Part shown: piece by piece, positions 7,159-13,153 of the stretch | Position numbering within the stretch: the first letter of the stretch is position 1 | How the letters are laid out: each line of letters starts with the position of its first letter | Source: an uncultured Clostridia bacterium | GTDB taxonomy: Bacteria > Bacillota > Clostridia > Oscillospirales > Ruminococcaceae | DNA length: 14,973 bases | Assembly (NCBI GenBank): GCA_938014855.1 | Contig: CALLQM010000418.1 | Coordinates: 1-14,973, forward strand | Reading direction: 5' to 3' | Made by a program: the position numbers and the translations under genes | Notes under the pieces: generated by a model | Database searches by the model: none | The model's input: the letters and a program-made list of their open reading frames with translations, nothing else | Told to the model about the DNA's origin: nothing

Positions 7159-8034
7159 ATGTGGTTTTTTTACGCGTTATTTTCAATTTTTGCATGGAGC
7201 GGTTCTGATGTATTTTCAAAGATTGGTTCCAAACCTTCCGATCGGTACAGCCATTGGAAAATGATTATGATTGTTGGATTCGTAATGGGCTTGCATGCGC
7301 TATACGAACTGACGATCGGCGGTGTCCGATTTGATTGGCACAATATGCTGACTTATCTGCCGGTCTCATTCCTATACATTTTGTCGATTACATTTGGATA
7401 TGCAGGCCTGCGCTATATCGAGCGTTCGATATCGTCCCCAATTTGCAATTCTTCCGGTGCGGTATCCGCAATTCTTTGCTTTTTGTTTCTTAAGCAAAGA
7501 ATGAATGGACTGCAGTTGTTCGCAGTGATCCTGATTACATCGGGCGTGGTGCTGCTTGCCTATTTTGACCGCACCAATTCGACCGCTGATACCGAAAGAA
7601 AATATGCGAAGAGTTTTGTAGGAATTTTGCTCCCGATTCTATACTGCATTATTGATGGATTGGGAACATTTGCGGATGCCTTGGTTCTTGGCAGAGGACT
7701 ACTCGCGGAAGCACAGGCGAATATTGCAACTGAGTTTCCTTTTTTAGCGGTTGGCATTTTTACATTTTTGTACTTAATATTTGTCCGCAGGCAGACAATC
7801 CGCTTGGGACAGGAAAAGCCCAAAATATTGGCCGCTGTCTGCGAAACAGCGGGTCAATTCACTTATATTTTTGCAATTGGTGCAAACGCGATTTTGGCCG
7901 CTCCGCTCATTGCATCTTATAGTATTTTTTCCGTTTTGTGGTCTCGTCTCTTTTTAAAAGAACGATTGACACTGAAACATTACGGGATCATCCTAATTGT
8001 TTTGACGGGAATTTTCATTTTAGGAATCGAATAA
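7159..8034 (+). CDS. DMT-superfamily transporter (EamA-like)
   Basis: A 291-residue integral membrane protein with about ten hydrophobic helices in two similar halves, the arrangement of EamA-domain drug/metabolite transporters. The halves end in comparable segments: SSPICNSSGAVSAILCFLFL (first) and APLIASYSIFSVLWSRLFLK (second). Each is followed by a helix that usually closes an EamA repeat (ILITSGVVLLAYF and ILIVLTGIFILGI). A charged loop, about residues 138-151, separates them. Substrates in this family range over amino acids, nucleosides and other metabolites, and none can be inferred here. The start is set by GAGGAAAGGA at 7145-7154. The gap of 110 bases from the scaffold gene holds no clear terminator or promoter, so it may be read from the upstream operon. 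Confidence 0.88.
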   Translation: MWFFYALFSIFAWSGSDVFSKIGSKPSDRYSHWKMIMIVGFVMGLHALYELTIGGVRFDWHNMLTYLPVSFLYILSITFGYAGLRYIERSISSPICNSSGAVSAILCFLFLKQRMNGLQLFAVILITSGVVLLAYFDRTNSTADTERKYAKSFVGILLPILYCIIDGLGTFADALVLGRGLLAEAQANIATEFPFLAVGIFTFLYLIFVRRQTIRLGQEKPKILAAVCETAGQFTYIFAIGANAILAAPLIASYSIFSVLWSRLFLKERLTLKHYGIILIVLTGIFILGIE

Positions 8035-8072
8035 GCGGACATGTGCAAATTGTATTGTATGCATACATAGAA

Positions 8073-8111
8073 AATAGAGCAGCGCGTATGTTAAAAATGC
8101 GCTGCTCTATT
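8073..8111. terminator. Hairpin between convergent genes, probable terminator
   Basis: AATAGAGCAGCGC (8073-8085) and its exact complement (8099-8111) form a 13-bp stem with a 13-base loop, midway between the stops of the transporter (8034) and DUF134 (8133). The U tract is weak on the plus strand (ATTCGTTCC) and slightly better on the minus strand (TATTTTC). Confidence 0.65.
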
Positions 8112-8132
8112 CGTTCCTATGCGGATTGTGTG

Positions 8133-8465
8133 TTACCATCCGCATCTTCTTCTGTGGCAATGACCGTTGCCTTTGCATAGCTTATAGTCGCCGCCTTGAA
8201 TTTGCAGACGGCCGCCATTTAATAAAAATTCCGATATTTTTTTACGGGCTTTGTTGTAGAGAATTTGAACAGTCGGGCGAGAAACCTGCATTTGTACCGA
8301 ACATTCTTCCTGCGTCATATCTTCATTGTCAATCAGCCTGATCACTTCATATTCTTCTACTGTTAATACCGTTAAAGCGGGATTGGATTCCACAAGATTT
8401 TCTTGGATAAACGAAGTAATCTTGGGGAGTCCGCAAACGTTTTTGCATTTTCTAGGTCGTGCCAC
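8133..8465 (-). CDS. DUF134 (UPF0251) family helix-turn-helix protein
   Basis: A 110-residue protein matching the DUF134/UPF0251 family: MARPRK start, VEEYEVIRLIDNEDMTQEEC, then the recognition-helix region VSRPTVQILYNKARKKI. The central part (about 35-80) is a sigma-70 region-4-like helix-turn-helix, so it is probably a DNA-binding regulator; no target is established. Cysteines and histidines flank this core: Cys7 and Cys11 near the N-terminus, and C97-KGNG-H102-C103-H104-RRR-C108 at the C-terminus, a plausible metal or Fe-S site. The start is GTG at 8463-8465 with GAGGTG just upstream. It is the second gene after DUF5320, separated from it by a strong hairpin, and it shares the metal-box promoter of that operon. 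Confidence 0.9.
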   Translation of the reverse strand: MARPRKCKNVCGLPKITSFIQENLVESNPALTVLTVEEYEVIRLIDNEDMTQEECSVQMQVSRPTVQILYNKARKKISEFLLNGGRLQIQGGDYKLCKGNGHCHRRRCGW

Positions 8466-8480
8466 AATGTCACCTCACCA

Positions 8481-8509
8481 TAGAAAAGGCGGAGAAACCG
8501 CCTTTTCTA
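8481..8509 (-). terminator. Hairpin between DUF5320 and DUF134, partial terminator or RNA-stability element
   Basis: A perfect 12-bp stem (TAGAAAAGGCGG at 8481-8492 with its complement at 8498-8509, loop of 5) includes the DUF5320 stop codon. On the minus strand the 3' arm ends in CCTTTTCTA, a weak U tract. DUF134 begins 16 bases beyond it, so the hairpin probably reduces rather than abolishes read-through. Confidence 0.65.
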
Positions 8510-8803
8510 ATCTTGATCTTTTAGCTGCTCGTTGATGCTTTTGAGTTCTTCGGTCAAGAGTTCTTTTTGACGTGAAAGCACGTTTTTGCGATCGGCATCG
8601 CTCATTTCAGCGTCAAGAAATTGCGCGTTAGCAATTCCTCTGCGTCTCAGTCCAAGTCCAAGACCAAGGCCGAGACCGCCGGCGCAGATTCCCATTGCTC
8701 TTCCAAGACCTCTTCCCATAAAAGGGGTTGATCTTCCTCTGTTGATACAAACTCCTCCAATCGGACCTGTACCGAACGGACCTGTTCCATCTCTTCTAGG
8801 CAT
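8507..8803 (-). CDS. DUF5320 family small Gly-rich protein
   Basis: A 98-residue protein of the DUF5320 type, a small family of unknown function common in anaerobes and often found near Mrp-type ATPases, DUF134 and dinitrogenase iron-molybdenum-cofactor-like proteins. It begins MPRRDGTGPFGTGPIGG, the hallmark of the family, then has a Gly/Leu stretch GGLGLGLGLGLRRRG (about 42-56) and ends in a charged helix (DADRKNVLSRQKELLTEELK onward) likely to form a coiled coil. The start is ATG 8801-8803, because AAAGGAG lies seven bases upstream; an in-frame ATG further upstream (8828-8830) falls inside the operator and has no ribosome site. It is first in an operon with DUF134 and sits directly behind a DtxR-like box. 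Role not known. Confidence 0.85.
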   Translation of the reverse strand: MPRRDGTGPFGTGPIGGVCINRGRSTPFMGRGLGRAMGICAGGLGLGLGLGLRRRGIANAQFLDAEMSDADRKNVLSRQKELLTEELKSINEQLKDQD

Positions 8804-8822
8804 ACAATAAACTCCTTTCGTT

Positions 8823-8838
8823 ATTAGCATTTGCTAAT
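8823..8838. promoter_or_regulatory. DtxR/MntR-like operator upstream of DUF5320-DUF134
   Basis: ATTAGCATTTGCTAAT has 7-bp inverted arms and the core TTAGC-N4-GCTAA shared with the sites near feoA, DUF2325 and feoB. On the minus strand it covers about +7 to +22 of the predicted DUF5320 transcript, a position suited to repression. Confidence 0.65.
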
Positions 8839-8850
8839 TACTATGCTCTT

Positions 8851-8879
8851 AGTGTAACACTATTATTAGCATATGTCAA
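8851..8879 (-). promoter_or_regulatory. Promoter of the DUF5320-DUF134 operon
   Basis: On the minus strand TTGACA (8879-8874) and TACACT (8856-8851) are spaced by 17 bp. The spacer begins TATGCTAAT, which contains a half-site of the metal box. Spacing from the TTGACA to the full operator is 41 bases, the same as at the DUF2325 promoter. Confidence 0.75.
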
Positions 8880-8925
8880 TAATAAATAACAGGAAATTTT
8901 TAAAAAAGATTTTAAGAATCAAATG

Positions 8926-8955
8926 TTGACAACAATAACTATATTCGATTATCAT
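8926..8955 (+). promoter_or_regulatory. Promoter of the YibE/F-like gene
   Basis: TTGACA at 8926-8931 and TATCAT at 8950-8955 are spaced by 18 bp on the plus strand, divergent from the DUF5320 promoter. No metal-box palindrome lies downstream of it. Confidence 0.65.
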
Positions 8956-8989
8956 AAATATAAAAGAATTTAAAAAAATTAGAAAAGGT

Positions 8990-10159
8990 GTGAAAACCTT
9001 GAAAAACAAAGTGATTTATATCGTAACGGTTCTATGTTCCATTTTATACATTGTGATTGGAAACCAAATTGCAACCGAACATTTAACGATTTTTCATGGA
9101 GCAGTGCAGGAAAACGTTGAAAAAGCGGTTGTGACGAATATTGTAGACCGCACGTCTGCCGAACAGCAGGTGAGCGGAGCGCAGTATAGCAATGGTGTCA
9201 ATATTCGTTTTGAGGCAAAGGTACTAAGCGGAGATAAGAAAGGTCAAATCCTTACAGCTATACAAAACAGCGATCCAACAATGTCCTCACAGCTTAAGGA
9301 GGTTGAAGTTGGAGATAAAGTATTGCTGTTAAAATTGGAAAGCGCCGGAATGGAACCGGGCGGCGAAATTGAGTGGACAATTGGAGAATATGTCCGCAGT
9401 GATGCGCTCTTAATCTTGACGATTGTTTTCTTGGCGCTTTTATTACTGTTTGGCAGAAAGAAAGGAATTCATACCATTCTTTCGCTTGTTTTTACCTGCC
9501 TATCGATCTTTTTGGTGTATATACCGGCCATTTTATCCGGTTTAAACATTTATGTTTGGTCGATCATCACTTGTATTTATATTATTGTGATGACCATGCT
9601 CATTATCAACGGTGCCAGTAAAAAAAGCCTTGCCGCTGGATTAGGATGTGCAAGCGGTGTATTGGTTTCGGGTGTTTTAACCTTGATTATGGATCAAATC
9701 ATAGAATTGACTGGAGTTTTGGATGAGCAATCGTTTTATCTTTTGTATTTAAATGAACAAAATCCAATTAATCTAAAAGCAATTGTGTTTGGTTCGATTC
9801 TAATTGGTGCTATTGGCGCGATTATGGACGTTTCCATGGATATTACATCGTCCTTACAGGAAATATCCTGCAAGGTTGAGTATCCATCGCTTCCCATGTT
9901 ATTAAAGTCGGGATTTACCATCGGAAAAGACATTATGGGAACCATGGCGAATACATTGGTATTGGCTTATATAGGAAGCTCTTTGTCGCTTGTTTTATTG
10001 TTGGCGGCTTACAGCAATTCCCTGCTTCTCTTGTTTAACCGTGAATTGATTGTAGTGGAAATCTTACAAGCATTAGTCGGAAGTTTTGGTATTCTTTTTA
10101 CCATTCCGTTTACGTCGTTTATCTGCGGAGTTCTATACCGACATCCAGCAAGCAAATAA
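8990..10159 (+). CDS. YibE/F-like multi-spanning membrane protein
   Basis: A 389-residue membrane protein resembling the YibE/F family, whose function is not established. An N-terminal helix (about 8-26) is followed by a soluble, probably extracytoplasmic domain (about 30-130) with a beta-rich look (VEVGDKVLLLKLESAGM). Then come about seven membrane helices. Between them lies GSILIGAIGAIMDVSMDITS, the conserved family segment with two Asp residues in a membrane helix, and later the GFTIGKDIMGTMANTLVLAYIG region. The start is uncertain: GTG at 8990 is nearly on top of the AAGG ribosome site (8985-8988), whereas TTG at 8999 is 10 bases away and would give MKNKVIYIV. No terminator is visible after the stop, and ddh has its own promoter. 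Confidence 0.85.
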   Translation: MKTLKNKVIYIVTVLCSILYIVIGNQIATEHLTIFHGAVQENVEKAVVTNIVDRTSAEQQVSGAQYSNGVNIRFEAKVLSGDKKGQILTAIQNSDPTMSSQLKEVEVGDKVLLLKLESAGMEPGGEIEWTIGEYVRSDALLILTIVFLALLLLFGRKKGIHTILSLVFTCLSIFLVYIPAILSGLNIYVWSIITCIYIIVMTMLIINGASKKSLAAGLGCASGVLVSGVLTLIMDQIIELTGVLDEQSFYLLYLNEQNPINLKAIVFGSILIGAIGAIMDVSMDITSSLQEISCKVEYPSLPMLLKSGFTIGKDIMGTMANTLVLAYIGSSLSLVLLLAAYSNSLLLLFNRELIVVEILQALVGSFGILFTIPFTSFICGVLYRHPASK

Positions 10160-10189
10160 AAAACTTACAAAAAATGTATGTGAATTCTC

Positions 10190-10218
10190 TTTACACAGCT
10201 TGCATTTCTCGTTATCAT
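10190..10218 (+). promoter_or_regulatory. Promoter of ddh
   Basis: TTTACA at 10190-10195 and TATCAT at 10213-10218 are spaced by 17 bp, about 40 bases before the ddh start codon. Confidence 0.6.
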
Positions 10219-10258
10219 ACGAACAAGATGAGTAAATAGGACAATTTGGAGGTTAAGA

Positions 10259-11245
10259 ATGAGTATAAGAATTGGTATTGTGGGATACGGCAATTTGGGC
10301 AGAGGAGTCGAATGCGCCATCAAGCAAAATCCGGATATGGAATTGAAAGCGGTGTTTACCAGACGCAGTCCTGACCAAGTTTCGATTTTAACACAAGGGG
10401 TAAAGGTCTATCCGATTGATGAAGCAATGAACATGAAAAACGACATCGATGTGTTGATCTTATGTGGCGGCAGTGCATCCGATTTGCCTGTTCAAACCCC
10501 TCAATTTGCGGAATTTTTTAATGTAGTGGACAGTTTTGATACCCATGCTAAGATCGGCGAACACTTTAAGCGGGTTGATGCGCAGGCTGTTAAAAACAAA
10601 AAAGTCAGCATTATTTCAGTTGGCTGGGATCCGGGAATGTTCTCGCTTAATAGACTTTACGCATCTACGATTCTTCCAAATGGTAGCGACTATACGTTTT
10701 GGGGTAAAGGCGTCAGCCAAGGACATTCTGACGCAATCCGCCGTATCAGCGGGGTAAAGAATGCGAAACAATATACAATTCCTCTAGAGAACGCACTGAA
10801 AGCGGTGCGGAGCGGTGAAACTCCCAATCTTTCGGTTCGCGAAAAACATTTGCGGGAATGTTTCGTTGTTGCGAAAGAGGGAGCAGATCGCGCACAAATT
10901 AAACAAGAGATTGTCACCATGCCAAATTATTTTGCGGACTACGATACGGTTGTTCATTTTATCAGTGAGGAAGAATTTAACAGAGATCATAGCGGGTGCC
11001 CGCATGGTGGATTTGTAATCCGCAGTGGAAAAACCGGCTGGGATGAAGAACACCAGCATGTCATTGAATATAGCTTAAAATTGGAATCTAATCCGGAATT
11101 TACATCGAGCATTTTGGTTGCGTATGCAAGAGCGGCGTACCGGCTCAATCAGGAAGGGCAGTATGGCTGTAAAACAGTATTTGATATTGCTCCGGTCTAT
11201 TTAAGTTTAAAAAGCAACGAAGAACTTCGCACACATCTTCTATAA
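10259..11245 (+). CDS. ddh: meso-Diaminopimelate D-dehydrogenase
   Basis: A 328-residue NADP-dependent enzyme that reductively aminates tetrahydrodipicolinate to meso-diaminopimelate in one step. It serves lysine and peptidoglycan synthesis and bypasses the succinylase/acetylase routes. The N-terminal Rossmann motif is GIVGYGNLGRG (residues 6-16, G-x-G-x-x-G), followed by the FTRRSP turn whose arginines typically bind the NADP phosphate. The characteristic segments SVGWDPGMFSLNRLYA and FWGKGVSQGHSDAIRRI match the family, as does a C-terminal NPEFTSSILVAYARAAYRL. Length is the normal size. The start is fixed by TTTGGAGG at 10245-10252. It is monocistronic, with its own promoter and a strong terminator. 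Intact, and no odd feature is visible. Confidence 0.96.
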   Translation: MSIRIGIVGYGNLGRGVECAIKQNPDMELKAVFTRRSPDQVSILTQGVKVYPIDEAMNMKNDIDVLILCGGSASDLPVQTPQFAEFFNVVDSFDTHAKIGEHFKRVDAQAVKNKKVSIISVGWDPGMFSLNRLYASTILPNGSDYTFWGKGVSQGHSDAIRRISGVKNAKQYTIPLENALKAVRSGETPNLSVREKHLRECFVVAKEGADRAQIKQEIVTMPNYFADYDTVVHFISEEEFNRDHSGCPHGGFVIRSGKTGWDEEHQHVIEYSLKLESNPEFTSSILVAYARAAYRLNQEGQYGCKTVFDIAPVYLSLKSNEELRTHLL

Positions 11246-11253
11246 ATAAATAT

Positions 11254-11282
11254 CCGCCGGCTGAGCCGGCGGTATTTTTTTG
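11254..11282 (+). terminator. Intrinsic terminator of ddh
   Basis: CCGCCGGC (11254-11261) and GCCGGCGG (11265-11272) form a GC-only stem with a 3-base loop, followed by TATTTTTTT. It lies 8 bases after the ddh stop. Confidence 0.93.
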
Positions 11283-11315
11283 CCTTATTTTCGCATCTTT
11301 GTTTGAAATCTTATC

Positions 11316-11344
11316 TTGACAGGTATTTAAAAATATGCTAACCT
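11316..11344 (+). promoter_or_regulatory. Promoter of the DUF2325-DUF3793 operon
   Basis: TTGACA at 11316-11321 and TAACCT at 11339-11344 are spaced by 17 bp. The -10 is weak in its middle bases but keeps TA...T. A half-site, GCTAAC at 11337-11342, overlaps the -10 region. Confidence 0.65.
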
Positions 11345-11356
11345 TAATCGCAGCAA

Positions 11357-11372
11357 GTTAGCTATAGCTAAC
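11357..11372. promoter_or_regulatory. DtxR/MntR-like operator upstream of DUF2325
   Basis: GTTAGCTATAGCTAAC is a perfect 16-bp palindrome and the best of the four metal-box sites here. It begins 41 bases after the start of the TTGACA element, just beyond the predicted transcription start. Confidence 0.8.
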
Positions 11373-11425
11373 CAATGGGTAAAATTACTCTAAATGACGA
11401 AAATAAACTGAGGAAGGGTGCCAAA

Positions 11426-11707
11426 ATGAGTGTCGTAATTATAGGTGGAAATGACTGTATGGAGCGGATTTATGCGGATACTTGCAAAAAATACGGATGC
11501 AAGGCAAAAGTATTCACGAAAACAAAAGGAGCACTCAAACACAAAATTGGATGCCCGGATTTGGTGATTCTTTTTACCAGTACGGTTTCTCATAAAATGG
11601 CGAACTGTGCAGTATGTGAAGCAAAACGCTGCAAAGCGCGACTTGAACGATGTCATAACAGCAGTCTGAACGCGTTACAGTTAATTTTACAAACGCATTG
11701 TGATTGA
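11426..11707 (+). CDS. DUF2325 family Cys-rich small protein
   Basis: A 93-residue protein matching DUF2325: VVIIGGNDCMERIYADTCKKY at the N-terminus, KIGCPDLVILFTSTVSHKM in the middle, and ERCHNSSLNALQLIL near the end. The family's function is not established. Nine cysteines lie in 93 residues (11, 20, 25, 43, 61, 64, 69, 76, 92), including C61-AV-C64-EAKR-C69, so metal or Fe-S binding or redox activity is plausible. The start is ATG 11426 because AGGAAGGG lies seven bases upstream; an in-frame ATG at 11375 touches the operator and has no ribosome site. It is transcribed behind a perfect metal-box palindrome and is followed 15 bases later by DUF3793, which ties it to iron or manganese status. 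Confidence 0.88.
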   Translation: MSVVIIGGNDCMERIYADTCKKYGCKAKVFTKTKGALKHKIGCPDLVILFTSTVSHKMANCAVCEAKRCKARLERCHNSSLNALQLILQTHCD

Positions 11708-11722
11708 AATGGAGGTGCAAAT

Positions 11723-12289
11723 ATGAAAAGATCGTTTGAAACGGTACTGGTGGAACAGTGTGCTCCAACGCTTGCGGGTGTAAAACCAGCAAATTTATTT
11801 TGCTATCAGTCACAGAATCGTGCTCAAATTTATGATATTGTAAACAATTGGAATAAGCAGCTTTATCCATTTGGATTAGCGCTGTGCATTGTTAAAGAAT
11901 GCTGCAAAACGAATTCCTTTCTCATCTATTTATATCGTAGACAACAAATGGATCAAATTTTTTCTAAGCAGGAAAACCAAATCTTTCTCATGCAGATGGG
12001 GTATCAGCTAACCGATTGCGATTCCTTGATTCACCAGCTATCTGCACGTCTCTGTTTCGAAAAAGAGTTTCCGCATGAAATTGGAATCTTTTTAGGATAT
12101 CCGTTAATCGATGTGATTGGATTTATCGAGCATAAAGGGCAAAATTACAGTTGTGCAGGTTATTGGAAATCCTACGGTGATTCCATTCATGCAAAAAAGC
12201 TTTTTGAACTATATAAAAAATGTATCTCTCATTATAGGCAGATGTATAAAATTGGAATTCCAATTCTTCAACTTGTGACAGCGGCCTAA
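11723..12289 (+). CDS. DUF3793 family protein
   Basis: A 188-residue soluble protein of the DUF3793 family, function unknown. The hallmark is HEIGIFLGYPLIDVIGFIEH (118-137), then GQNYSCAGYWKSYGD and a closing segment with a YKKC motif. It begins with CAPTLAGVKPANLF, also typical. Nine cysteines are spread along the protein (13, 27, 55, 60, 61, 99, 111, 144, 167), with a Cys pair at 60-61. No membrane helix or signal peptide is visible. The ribosome site ATGGAGGTG (11709-11717) fixes the start. It shares a transcript and the metal-box promoter with the DUF2325 gene and ends at a strong bidirectional terminator, so the two-gene unit is self-contained. Pairing of these families beside feo genes suggests a job in metal handling, which is inference. 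Confidence 0.85.
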   Translation: MKRSFETVLVEQCAPTLAGVKPANLFCYQSQNRAQIYDIVNNWNKQLYPFGLALCIVKECCKTNSFLIYLYRRQQMDQIFSKQENQIFLMQMGYQLTDCDSLIHQLSARLCFEKEFPHEIGIFLGYPLIDVIGFIEHKGQNYSCAGYWKSYGDSIHAKKLFELYKKCISHYRQMYKIGIPILQLVTAA

Positions 12290-12311
12290 CGTCTGGCTGC
12301 AAATACGCAAA

Positions 12312-12350
12312 ACAAAAGCCAATGAGCAATGCTCATTGGCTTTTGTACGT
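12312..12350. terminator. Bidirectional terminator between DUF3793 and the DtxR-family gene
   Basis: ACAAAAGCCAATGAGC (12312-12327) and its exact complement (12331-12346) give a 16-bp stem with a 3-base loop. T-rich flanks on both strands allow it to end both convergent transcripts, whose stops are at 12289 and 12360. Confidence 0.9.
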
Positions 12351-12359
12351 TTTGGAAGA

Positions 12360-12734
12360 TTATCTCTTTTGGCTGCTGAACGCATAAGCTCGAATTTTTT
12401 GAAATGTTTCATCGCTTAGGTCGTGTTCTATTTTGCAAGCATCAGCAGCGGCGGTTTCTTCACTGACGCCTATGCGTACTAAAAATTGTGTAAGCAAACG
12501 ATGGCGCGTATAGATACGTTCGGCAATTTCCATGCCCGCTGGGTTCAATGTAATAAAACCGTCGGCATCCATATGAATATAACCGTTTTCGCGAAGACGT
12601 TTCATTGCGACGCTGATGCTTGGCTTGGAATAACCAAGCTCATGAACAATATCAATGGATCGAACTGCTCCCAGCCGCTCTTTGAGCATCAGAATCGTTT
12701 CCAAATAATCTTCTGCCGATTCGTGAATTTTCAT
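12360..12734 (-). CDS. DtxR/MntR-family metal-dependent repressor
   Basis: A 124-residue regulator with an N-terminal winged helix (about 1-62, including SKPSISVAMKRLRENGYI as the DNA-recognition region) and a metal-binding dimerisation domain. It has no C-terminal SH3-like domain, so it is MntR-like in size. Likely metal ligands by alignment with known members are Asp9, Glu12, His78, Cys100, Glu103 and His104 (in ACKIEH). Asp9 matches Asp8 of MntR, but Cys100 matches Cys102 of DtxR, so the site is a mixture of the manganese and iron types. The start is ATG 12732-12734 with GGAGG nine bases upstream; an in-frame ATG at 12821 overlaps the divergent feo promoter. It is divergent from feoA, and metal boxes surround it. 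I expect iron control of the nearby operons. Confidence 0.9.
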   Translation of the reverse strand: MKIHESAEDYLETILMLKERLGAVRSIDIVHELGYSKPSISVAMKRLRENGYIHMDADGFITLNPAGMEIAERIYTRHRLLTQFLVRIGVSEETAAADACKIEHDLSDETFQKIRAYAFSSQKR

Positions 12735-12768
12735 AATTTTATTCCTCCATATGACCAGTTCATACTCT

Positions 12769-12797
12769 ACATTAACACAAAATAATACTTTTCGCAA
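12769..12797 (-). promoter_or_regulatory. Promoter of the DtxR-family gene
   Basis: On the minus strand TTGCGA (12797-12792) and TAATGT (12774-12769) are spaced by 17 bp, about 35 bases before the start codon. No palindromic metal box overlaps it, so autoregulation is not evident. Confidence 0.5.
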
Positions 12798-12814
12798 CTT
12801 CTTTAAAATAATAC

Positions 12815-12843
12815 TTGACAAGATGAGTTAGCAGTGGTAAACT
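12815..12843 (+). promoter_or_regulatory. Promoter of the feoA-feoA(-feoB) operon
   Basis: TTGACA at 12815-12820 and TAAACT at 12838-12843 are spaced by 17 bp. The spacer contains GTTAGC at 12827-12832, a half-site of the metal box. Confidence 0.75.
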
Positions 12844-12858
12844 TTAGCTGTTGATATA

Positions 12859-12874
12859 GTTAGCTAAGGCTAAC
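12859..12874. promoter_or_regulatory. DtxR/MntR-like operator upstream of feoA
   Basis: GTTAGCTAAGGCTAAC has 6-bp arms (GTTAGC/GCTAAC), beginning 44 bases after the start of the TTGACA and just past the predicted transcription start. It matches the DUF2325 site at 14 of 16 positions. Confidence 0.78.
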
Positions 12875-12927
12875 GTGTGCTTGTAAAGTGATTTGCTGCA
12901 CGCAGATGCTGTATAGGAGGAAGAACG

Positions 12928-13140
12928 ATGATGCCTTTGACAATGGCAAAAACAGGTGAAACTGTGATCATCCGAAAAATCACCGGAAAAGACGAGGTGC
13001 GTCAGCATCTAGCCGAACTTGGATTTGTGGTAGACAGCATGATTACGGTAATCAGTGAACTGGCCGGAAATCTAATTTTGCAGGTAAAAGACAGCCGCAT
13101 TGCGCTGGATAAAACCATGGCGAATCGCATTTTAATTTGA
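12928..13140 (+). CDS. feoA: FeoA family protein, first copy
   Basis: A 70-residue FeoA-type protein, a small SH3-like domain that acts with the FeoB ferrous-iron importer on the cytoplasmic side; its exact role is debated. The sequence follows the family pattern: MAKTGETVIIRKITGKDEVR, then QHLAELGFVVDSMITVISEL (a variant of the usual LxxLGxxxGxxxxV), and a final ILQVKDSRIALDKTMANRIL that includes the conserved strand ending before the A-x-x-I. The ribosome site AGGAGG at 12915-12920 precedes two adjacent ATG codons (12928 and 12931); the first has the better spacing. It is the first gene of the feo operon, behind a metal-box promoter. The second feoA starts 13 bases after its stop and differs markedly in sequence. 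Confidence 0.9.
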   Translation: MMPLTMAKTGETVIIRKITGKDEVRQHLAELGFVVDSMITVISELAGNLILQVKDSRIALDKTMANRILI

Positions 13141-13153
13141 TGGAGGGGATACT

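Noticed and set aside
7079..7264. Small plus-strand reading frame before the DMT transporter
   Set aside because: It overlaps the transporter start in another frame, has no ribosome site and no recognisable protein features.
11375..11425. N-terminal extension of the DUF2325 protein from ATG 11375
   Set aside because: The codon directly follows the operator and has no ribosome site; ATG 11426 has AGGAAGGG and matches the family start.
12735..12821. N-terminal extension of the DtxR-family protein from ATG 12821
   Set aside because: The extra 29 residues do not resemble the family, have no ribosome site and overlap both divergent promoters; ATG 12734 has GGAGG.
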